Below are positions 57,701 to 64,000 of a stretch of DNA of 64,000 nucleotides, piece by piece. The position numbers were made by a program, and so were the translations under genes. Each line of letters starts with the position of its first letter. Position 1 is the first letter of the stretch. Source of the DNA: Sweltsa coloradensis (taxonomy: Eukaryota > Arthropoda > Insecta > Plecoptera > Chloroperlidae); assembly GCA_024449915.1 (NCBI GenBank), contig JAMZAV010001457.1, positions 248,001-312,000 of the forward strand, written 5' to 3'. The notes under the pieces were generated by a model that saw only the letters and a list, made by a program, of their open reading frames with translations, ran no database searches and was not told where the DNA came from.

Positions 57701-58965
57701 TTTTCTTTGGCTTTTCTATGTGAAAGAATAACGTCGATAACATCATACGCAGCAGTCTCATCAGCATAACGAAGTGGAGTCCATTTCAGAACACCTGTGT
57801 CTTTCAGGGTAGTATCTGCGCCCTTATTTAACAATATTCTAACAATGTTCAAGTTATCCTCGTCTTGTGTCGGGTTATGGGACCCAAGAGTTGCGGCGAG
57901 ATGAAGGGCAGTTCTCCCGCCCATGTCTGTTGAGTTGACGTCGGTTGATGACTCCAAGAGTTGCTCTACTTGTGACACGTCTCCATTTAGCACCGCGGTG
58001 TGAAGTGCATTTTCACGAGAGAGTTTACGGTCGAAAATGTTTCGAACCACTCGAAACTCCCCACGACAAAAATGTGATTTTAATAACGCTTCGTTGTTTT
58101 TAAAATTATCAGCCAACCATACTCCACCATAGTACTCAGCAAAAGTTTTGTGGACAAATTGTAGCCGTCCATTAACGACTTGGACAACAATTCCAGTTTT
58201 CTCATCGCCATTTACAAAATCAGAAACGAATTCATCATGCACACTTTGAATAGTTTTGTCATGCAAACTAAGCAGAGTTTGAACATCCAACAACGATACC
58301 AAGGCTGCTGCCTTGTGTTCTTTGTCTGAATCTTTACAATAATTCCTATATCCCTTTATATTATGAACCGAGGATGATTTGCATTTCTCTTCAAAAGCAA
58401 TCAAGTATTTTTTGTTTACAAACATCTCATACAAGCTAAGAAGATTCAGTTGTTTTGGAAGATTCGTTGTATTTGGACTGGCGAAGTTTTCTTGAAATAT
58501 TTCGCCAATCATTTTCGTCTGAAGAGGTATACCCAAAAGTTGTTGTTCATTGTGGCTAATAGAAGAATTCACAAGCGTCAATATTTTTTCTATAAAATCT
58601 GTTTGTAATTCCTTGGACATGGTTGTTTTAACATCTGACCAGAAACCCTCAAAGAAACGTTTTTGGTCATCGGGTGTGAACATTTGTAACGAAATGGCAA
58701 CAGTTGACAAAAAGCTCTGTAGCATTTGTCCTCGCGAATGCCGAGAAGTGACCCAAACCGTTTTCGCTTTTGATTGTAGCAAATATTCAACCAACGATTT
58801 GAAATTTTCAAGACAGTTTTCGGAAATCTCATCTACACCATCTAAACAAATACTTACATTACCCTTCTTTGTGAGACAGCGTTGAAACAGTAACTTCTCT
58901 AAAAGTGATGCTTGGTCAATATCAACGACAGAAGACAAGAATTCACTGGCTTTAAAACTTTGCAA
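54673..58965 (-). CDS. NACHT C-terminal half and ankyrin array of the nuclease-NACHT-ankyrin gene
   Basis: An open frame of 1,430 codons whose apparent TTG/Met start is only the frameshift point. Residues 38-47 are the Walker B strand (SICLDGVDEI), and 70-75 hold the sensor strand (VWVTSR). Residues 143-156 are LLGIPLQTKMIGEI, the conserved Pro-containing motif of the ARC/helical domain. Residues 268-286 (LQFVHKTFAEYYGGVWLADN) match the winged-helix end usual in animal NACHT-ankyrin proteins. Ankyrin repeats start at about 317 with five to six diverged repeats, then from residue 541 twelve tandem 74-residue units, each of two ankyrin repeats. The last unit is frameshifted and the frame ends in a non-homologous tail (RRSISGHCLANM...). 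ATP-driven oligomerisation with ankyrin-mediated sensing is the role expected from STAND family knowledge; the ligand is unknown. Confidence 0.93.
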   Translation of the reverse strand: MQSFKASEFLSSVVDIDQASLLEKLLFQRCLTKKGNVSICLDGVDEISENCLENFKSLVEYLLQSKAKTVWVTSRHSRGQMLQSFLSTVAISLQMFTPDDQKRFFEGFWSDVKTTMSKELQTDFIEKILTLVNSSISHNEQQLLGIPLQTKMIGEIFQENFASPNTTNLPKQLNLLSLYEMFVNKKYLIAFEEKCKSSSVHNIKGYRNYCKDSDKEHKAAALVSLLDVQTLLSLHDKTIQSVHDEFVSDFVNGDEKTGIVVQVVNGRLQFVHKTFAEYYGGVWLADNFKNNEALLKSHFCRGEFRVVRNIFDRKLSRENALHTAVLNGDVSQVEQLLESSTDVNSTDMGGRTALHLAATLGSHNPTQDEDNLNIVRILLNKGADTTLKDTGVLKWTPLRYADETAAYDVIDVILSHRKAKENNITDICTELTCTQQIIQDHSKLSQITKRGFLQIIEFLLDNGLNVNAKLDNDRGFSIIHGTVQWGQKHLLALLLERDADIKSLSEKQYTPLHVAAFCGHVDLVLMLLKNLSAEKVTQYLNARDSDEETAMHKAALRGHVDIMRLLVSVGGDLETRGFKGQTLLHHAANNDHLSVAQYLLDNISDNKEDVTHLLNARDSYEETAMHRAALAGHVDIMRLLVSVGGDLETRGFKGQTLLHHAAFQGHLPVAKYLLDNISDNKEAVTQLLNARNLGEDTAMHSAAFRGHVDIMRLLVSVGGDLETRGSMGHTLLHRAAFQGHLPVAQYLLDNISDDKEAVTQLLKACDSDEDTAMHAAALGSHVDIMRLLVSVGGDLETRGFNGQTLLHSAAYNGHLNVAQYLLENISDTKEAVTQLLNARDTGEDTAMHSAALRGHVNIMRLLVSVGGDLETRGFRGRTLLHRAAYQGHLSVAQYLLDNISDNKEAVIQLLIERDSYEDTAMHSAALGGHVDIMRLLVSVGGDLETRGLNGQTLLHRAAFHGHLPVAKYLLDNISDNKEAVTQLLNARDTGEDTAMHSAALRGHVDIMRLLVSVGGDLETRGFKRQTLLHRAAFQGHLPVAQYLLDNISDDKEAVTKLLKARDSDEDTAMHAAALGSHVDIMRLLVSVGGDLETRGLNGQTPLHRAAYNGRLSVAQYLLDNISDNIEAVTQLLNVRDSYEDTAMHSAALGGHANIMRLLVSVGGDLETRGFNGQTLLHHAAFQGHLPVAQYLFDNISDNKEAVTQLLNARDSDENTAMHTAALRGHVEIMRLLVSVGGDLETRGFNGQTLLHHAAFQGHLPVAQYLFDNISDNKEAVTQLLNARDSDENTAMHTAAQQGHVDIMRLLVSVGGDLETRGFKALTLLHRAAFHGHLPVAQYLLENISDNKEAFTQLLNARDSNEDTAMHKAALGGHVDIMRLLVSVGGDLETRGFKALLPLHRRSISGHCLANMCCREYLRQQGGFYSTSECT
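54681..57345 (-). repeat. Tandem array of twelve ~222-bp ankyrin units
   Basis: Each unit encodes 74 residues with the pattern D-x-x-E-D-T-A-M-H...GHVDIMRLLVSVGGDLETRG then T-L-L-H-x-A-A-F-x-GHLPVAQYLLDNIS. Some neighbouring units are identical at DNA level over about 165 bp (55118-55285 and 55340-55507). Variant types recur out of order: AALGSH in units 4 and 8, AALRGH with TGED in 5 and 7, AALGGH with SYED in 6 and 9. This suggests block duplication or conversion. Confidence 0.92.
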
Positions 58966-61052
58966 AAACTGTCATCTAACAAATGAGCGCAATCGTTAAG
59001 ACTTATGTGAATGACCCATTCTGATGGATTATCTTCCTTGGTCTGCTTTGCCAGGTGAGTGAGAAGAGTTGTCTTTCCCATTCCAGGGTCTGATATCAGC
59101 AGGACTAGTCTGTCAGCAATGTCTAGGAGAGTGCTTGGGATGTACTCAGAGCACTGATCTTCGTCTATGTACTGGAGGATTTCATCGATGCTTCCATGGG
59201 TCCTCTTCCATATTAACTTTCCGTCCTCCATGTGAAGCCAATGAACGGATTCGTTGGTTTTACAAAGCTGGCTAAAGTGGTTCTCTGCATCGACCGAGCT
59301 TAGAACCAGAAATTGTCCCTCCTTCTCTGAAACAAGTGCACTGTTTGGTTTACCATCACGACTATGGAGTGACTGGTCATATTCAAGAGTTTTAGGAAGA
59401 AATGGTGTTTTAAATTCACCACCAAGGCCAACATTACCATATGATTTCATTTCAGAAGGTGAAAGTCTTTGCAACTCATCTTTAGTAATGCCACTGATTG
59501 CGTATTTACCACGTAAACCAAGTGATTTAAATATGGTGCTTTTTACGTGTGGTCTTTTCAATGTACGCTGAATGAAGAGATGTTTTAGTTTTTCGGGTTG
59601 TTTGCCAATTGATACAGGAGTTTGTTTCAAAACAAATTGAGTTATTTCTGATGAAAGGCCATCACAATCAATATCTCCCACTAGATCTCTCTTTTGAACT
59701 GTTTGACCCTGGAACGTGACTGTTGTGTTCAGAGCTGCCTCTAACGACTCTCTTGTTAGTTGGGATAGTTTGAAGTTATCTTGAAACCGTTGTAACTGGT
59801 CGTTATGTTCTGAATCACAAATTGCAACCAACTCTTTGCCTAAAGGAGAGACGAACACAACCCGCTTCTTCGCGTCTTCCTTCAGGACCCGATAAACATC
59901 GACCATGAAGTCAAGTCTAGCTCCCGAGATTTGTCCAGTGTTGCTCTGTGTCGTGTCGTCTACAATCACCAACAAGTGGTCGAGAGTTTCCTTCCAAACA
60001 GACAGGAACGCATCTTTCTCCTGAATAAACTTTTCTAGGCCAGTAAACAGGAAGGACTCCTTCACATCAAGTACTTTCAGTAGCTTGCTGCAACTCGCCT
60101 CGATGCATGGGTCTGCAGGGATAACATGCAGTAGCACAGGTTGTGCACAAACAGCATTCTTCAAGCCTGTGGTTGATGATTCAAGAAAAGACAAACCCAA
60201 AGTTAACTTCTTAATCTGTTCTTGTTGTATTATCTCCAACTTCTGTTTACTGATGGCCAAGTTCAATATATTACTGTTTTCATCTAGAATAACATTACTT
60301 TGAGTGCACCAGTCAAGAAATGCTGCAACAAAAATGGTCGCGATTCTCTTTGCTTCACTTGGAAGACAATTGTGAACTTTGAGAATTTCATTTGCGATTA
60401 ATTCATCAATATCTTCTACTCTCGGCTCTCCACTAAATATATTAAGTTTAGCTAGAAACTCATCAGCGAACTCTCTCCCCTCCAAGCAAGAAGCAACATC
60501 AGGACACTCGTTGACACCAAATATGAACTCTCTATCGGTGTTGGTCTTAACAACATCGTCTACACTGGCAGACTTGTTGGTTATCTGGCCTTGAATGTCT
60601 TCGCTTAGGCCTTTGTCTGCATTCGTATATAACACAAAGTGGCAATGTTCAAATTTTCCACTCAGAATTTCCCCACCATCACCAGAAAGCATTGCATCGC
60701 GAACTTTTACAAAAGACTCAAGATACTTCATTAAGGAGAAATCACCTGCTTTGGCTGTGAGAGCTTGCAGGGATACCTTAGCTCTAACCTTATGTTTAAG
60801 CTGCAAGAAGTAAGTGACCCAGTGGCTCTCATTGCCAACTTCACTGAGCAGCCTGAGCAACACGTCATCGAAGGCTCCAACCCCGTCCACGTTTGAAGCC
60901 AGCTGGAAGCGACGTCCACTATTGATGGCTTTCAGGAAGAGAAGAGCAGCTACTTTCACTTCAAACATCTGACCTTCAGTGGTGGCGAAACCCTTGAACT
61001 TGTTGTAGGTCCCTGCGGCTCTAGAAGGGCAGAACATTGACATCTCATTCAT
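58899..61052 (-). CDS. N-terminal part of the nuclease-NACHT-ankyrin gene: PD-(D/E)XK-like domain and Walker A
   Basis: A 717-codon frame. The conserved-looking N-terminus has Glu31 (GQMFEVKVAALLFL), Asp62/Asp63 (VDGVGAFDDVLLRL) and Gln84-x-Lys86 (TYFLQLKHK). This E...D...QxK spacing and the predicted helix-strand pattern are those of DUF4297/Cap4-type PD-(D/E)XK nucleases. Residues about 240-640 form a long mixed region with a decayed NTPase-like pair of strands (HLLVIVDDTT, RVVFVSP). HWLHMEDGKLIWKRTHGS precedes the P-loop SDPGMGKTT at 654-662. The frame is lost after HLLDDSF at a T5 run (plus-strand A5, 58964-58968), where a -1 shift restores homology in the next frame. The start is uncertain: ATG at 61052 lies inside a tandem duplication, and TTCTGCCCTTCTAG just before AGCCGCAGG (about 61020) looks like a splice acceptor, so a 5' exon may exist. 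Confidence 0.9.
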   Translation of the reverse strand: MNEMSMFCPSRAAGTYNKFKGFATTEGQMFEVKVAALLFLKAINSGRRFQLASNVDGVGAFDDVLLRLLSEVGNESHWVTYFLQLKHKVRAKVSLQALTAKAGDFSLMKYLESFVKVRDAMLSGDGGEILSGKFEHCHFVLYTNADKGLSEDIQGQITNKSASVDDVVKTNTDREFIFGVNECPDVASCLEGREFADEFLAKLNIFSGEPRVEDIDELIANEILKVHNCLPSEAKRIATIFVAAFLDWCTQSNVILDENSNILNLAISKQKLEIIQQEQIKKLTLGLSFLESSTTGLKNAVCAQPVLLHVIPADPCIEASCSKLLKVLDVKESFLFTGLEKFIQEKDAFLSVWKETLDHLLVIVDDTTQSNTGQISGARLDFMVDVYRVLKEDAKKRVVFVSPLGKELVAICDSEHNDQLQRFQDNFKLSQLTRESLEAALNTTVTFQGQTVQKRDLVGDIDCDGLSSEITQFVLKQTPVSIGKQPEKLKHLFIQRTLKRPHVKSTIFKSLGLRGKYAISGITKDELQRLSPSEMKSYGNVGLGGEFKTPFLPKTLEYDQSLHSRDGKPNSALVSEKEGQFLVLSSVDAENHFSQLCKTNESVHWLHMEDGKLIWKRTHGSIDEILQYIDEDQCSEYIPSTLLDIADRLVLLISDPGMGKTTLLTHLAKQTKEDNPSEWVIHISLNDCAHLLDDSFCKVLKPVNSCLLSLILTKHHF

Positions 61053-61490
61053 ATGTACATCAACCTGTGACTCAAGGTGTGTCTGAAGTAGATTCCAAGT
61101 CTAGGTCTAGGTCTAGGTCTAGTTCTAGGTCCCTGCGGCTCTAGAAGGGCAGAACATTGACATCTCATTCATATGTAACATCAACCTGTGACTCAAGGTG
61201 TGTCTGAAGTAGATTCCAAGTCTAGGTCTAGGTCTAGGTCTAGGTCTAGGTCCCTGCGGCTCTAGAAGGGCAGAACATTGACATCTCATTCATATGTAAC
61301 GACATCAAAGAATGACTAATCTTTGACGACATCAACTTGTGACTCAGATTGTGTCTAAAGTAGATTCCAAGTCTAGGTCTATGTCTAAAGAGCATAACAT
61401 TGACATCTCATTCATATGTAACATCAACCTGTGACTCAGGGTGTGCCTGAAGTAGATTCCAAGTCTAGGTCTATGTCTAGGTCCAAATCA
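61011..61490. repeat. ~120-bp tandem duplication covering the predicted 5' end
   Basis: Units 61011-61130 and 61131-61251 are nearly identical; 61252-61387 and 61388-61490 are more diverged. Each near-identical unit contains the first codons of the nuclease frame (ATGAATGAGATGTCAATG on the minus strand), the TTCTGCCCTTCTAG tract, and a run of 'tctagg' hexamers of variable length. Confidence 0.9.
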
Positions 61491-64000
61491 AAATAATTCA
61501 AATCCGTCAATGTAGAATGTACTAACTCTCGGTCAATGCCCTGTGAAGGATGAAGTACATTCTGAAAACTCTAGGTTCAGATCCATCCTAGGTCTAAGTC
61601 GGCGACAGGACCCAGCAATTGAAAGTGATGTACACTCGTTTTAGGTCCGGGTTCAAATTGTTGACACGACATGGCGAAACATCAAATAAATGCACATTAC
61701 AATGTAGTTAGACATTTAAGTTTAGTTTTGTTCTTACTTCTTAACCACGTAATTTATTGATTTTTCAGACATGCACAGATTGTTATTATCATGCCAAGTA
61801 CTTACCAAAGGAACCTCGAGTACACTCTTACCCAACTGTTATAGTAGTACAGTCTTTAACCCGGAAGGTGTGCTCTACTGTATGGTTAGTCTAGTCAGTC
61901 ACGTCTAATCACTGAGTCCCGACCTAGACCAAGACCTGAAATCATTCAGACACATACAATTGCTAAAATTGGCAGTTATTCTGTTTGTTGTCGAATGGAG
62001 TCTTGCATTATATTGTGAACAGAAATGTAAAGTGTAACGGAATCAATTTACATACGGTGGTTCATGTTTTAATTAATACAGAACTAATATTTTCTTATCT
62101 CTACAATTTTACTGAATGATAAACCTCATTTTATGTAATTGATTTCTTGAAATGAATCCAGATATTTAAAAAATCGCATCCATGGTATCGAACTTCTTCA
62201 TTCGGTCGAGTGCTTTACCCTAAGCTTATCCGATTATAAATTTCAGAACATCTGGATTTTGTTTTTTTGTGAAATTGTGATCTAATAAACCTCCTCATAC
62301 AGATTGCATAGTACGACATTTTATATCTGTTTAAATGTTCATTAAAGCACAGAATAGTTGCATTTTTACTGTTAATTTATTCAATGTTATGAAAGTTAAC
62401 CGTTCTCGGACTTTGTAAAGCAACTACAGCAAATCGGGAAACACAGGGTCGATACCATCGCTGATATTTAAATTCTGGATTGCTTTCTATATAATAAATA
62501 AAAATATATTGAATGGAATAAAATCTGGTGCTGTTACAACACCAAACCAATGTGTTTTACTGTTGATCAAACACACAGCAACTATTGCATCTCTCGAGAC
62601 AGCTGAACGGCCGCTCACTCGTGCTCATTACGTGCGGTTAAAGTCAAGTCAGGGTGAACGCGTAGTCATAACCTGGTTTTTATTGACTATATACCGTCAG
62701 TAAGTTTCAGTAGGTCGTAGTCAGTCACCTGTTACACGTGGGCGGTCGTGGTGCAGGCAGGTCGTTTGTACAAGTCAGTGGTCAGGTTCAGGCAGTAGTC
62801 AGTCAGTGTAGTTCAGTAGGTAGGTCGCGTTTCGTCTCGTCGGGAATGGTCGTCAGGTTCAGGTTACGTTAGTCAAGTGCAAGCAGACGTCAGGCTAGGT
62901 CAGGTCAAGTCATAGTTTCGATAAAGTTCGAGGTTAGGACAGTCAGCAGGGTCGGTCGTCAGTAAAGCAGGCTAGTTACACTGATCAGGTCGTAGCAAGA
63001 GTAGCGGTCGAGTACGGTCGGGTTCGGACGGTCGGGTTGTAGATGCATTCGTGGTCGGTCAGTCGGTCAGTCAGGTCAGTTGGGTCAGAATCGTCTGTGC
63101 GTCTAGTACAGGATTTGGTCTAGGTCAGGTCGGGTCGGGTTAGAACATGTGCTGATGCAATCCTTCCCGACCCGACCTGACCTGACCTGACCAGACCTGT
63201 TATTAACAGAATAATTATTGGGCTCGCCATTACCCCCAAAAAATTGTCAAACTTTATACATTTGATCTAGGTCCCATCAGCAAAAATCTCCACTAAGAAA
63301 TAACATAGGAATGATATTTATGCCCCGTGACCTTGGAGGATTTTGATCCAAAAAAATATTGGCCATGGCAAAAATATTGGACGTCCATAATCCTGCTTCA
63401 TAACGACGAAAACTTAAAAGTTAAAACTGCGACGTCTTTTAAGCTACCAGCAGTTTTTTTTCTTCAAATTCGTCAACTTTCCAATATTAATCAAACAAAT
63501 TCTGCTAGGATAACGAACGTGTCTGTTTATTCAGCACACTATTGTTGAAATGCTACCTACGTAAGTTGAGAACTATTGGATGAATATCTATGATGCATTT
63601 ATCTGTGTGTATTTTTAAACTAAATCATGATTCATGAGAATCTTTTACAACCGTTTAGTATTATTCTAAGTAAGTCAGAGCTGTAGCCGTAGGTGTGATT
63701 GTATCGGTTTCGGTGCCTAGGCTCCAAGTTTGTGTGTTCGCCACGCTATGGTCATACTACTTACGGTGGTCCGGGGCCAGCAGCTTGTTGAGCCTGACGC
63801 GCCCTCTGGACGCTCGGGGAGGCGGTGAGTTGAGACATGTTGTTGTTGTTGTTGTTGTTGTTGTTTGATTATCTGAAGCTCGTGTGGTTACTAATATCCG
63901 GTTTATGAACACTGCTTTCTAGTTGTCAATCCAGATTCCAATACTACCTTCTTACTAGTCACATTCGTACACTACATAAACCGCCTTCTAAATTTAAAAG
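61491..64000. other. Upstream flank with GTCAG/GGTC low-complexity DNA
   Basis: No gene found. 62705-63145 is built of 'gtcag', 'ggtcag' and 'ggtcg' words, followed by the complement 'cctgacctgacctgacc' (63176-63200), which can pair with 63120-63140. A (TTG)n microsatellite lies at 63838-63864. The region may hold the promoter or a 5' exon of the NACHT-ankyrin gene, but no element can be named. Confidence 0.5.

Noticed and set aside
58955..58975. Programmed -1 ribosomal frameshift in the NACHT gene
   Set aside because: The T5 run does not make a canonical X-XXY-YYZ heptamer in the zero frame and no obvious downstream stem is seen. A missing base is simpler.
61081..61260. Telomere-like repeat
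   Set aside because: The hexamer is TCTAGG/CCTAGA in short runs within a longer unit, not TTAGG or TTAGGG.

Overview
The window is nuclear DNA of a metazoan, most likely an arthropod or another marine invertebrate. It is intron-rich and AT-rich, packed with transposable elements, and full of a dispersed AGGCCTA motif. The lineage is an inference: the NACHT-ankyrin protein on the right resembles large families I associate with crustaceans and chelicerates.

Layout. (1) About 2.8-34.6 kb holds a minus-strand gene, the single-copy ortholog of the seven-zinc-finger transcription factor ZNF143/ZNF76 (Staf). Seven coding exons can be joined in phase (34582-34468, 30459-30277, 25072-24846, 19817-19616, 17451-17243, 11339-11126, 7181-7028), with a weaker eighth candidate (2989-2845). 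No stop codon was identified. Its introns are filled with nested mobile elements. (2) About 34.6-53.5 kb has no recognisable host gene. It holds a 3.85-kb non-LTR retrotransposon with a 12-bp target-site duplication, tRNA-derived SINEs, and many short elements with terminal inverted repeats. (3) 53.8-61.1 kb holds an apparently intronless minus-strand gene of roughly 2,400 codons. It encodes a PD-(D/E)XK-like nuclease domain, a long middle region, a NACHT NTPase, a helical/winged-helix segment, and more than 30 ankyrin repeats. Twelve ~222-bp tandem units form the core of the ankyrin region. As assembled, the frame is broken once in a T5 run inside the NACHT domain and again inside one ankyrin unit. 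(4) 61.0-64.0 kb upstream of that gene holds a ~120-bp tandem duplication that copies the predicted first codons, then low-complexity DNA.

Mobile elements dominate. There are nine short hAT-like elements with 8-bp duplications (two of them imperfect), one hAT transposase remnant, two piggyBac-like elements at TTAA, a Penelope-like RT split by a hAT insertion, several LINE families, two SINE families, and three large inverted repeats. The inverted repeats are 2.66 kb (26993-29653), about 0.5 kb (19901-20406, with a second copy interrupted by a LINE and a SINE at 36.2-41.0 kb), and a pair of identical 153-bp arms (22755-23127).

The most interesting system is the nuclease-NACHT-ankyrin gene. 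Its order (nuclease effector, STAND NTPase, repeat sensor) matches bacterial Avs antiviral ATPases, and its repeat array looks to be under active duplication or conversion. It is a good candidate for an animal innate-immunity STAND nuclease.
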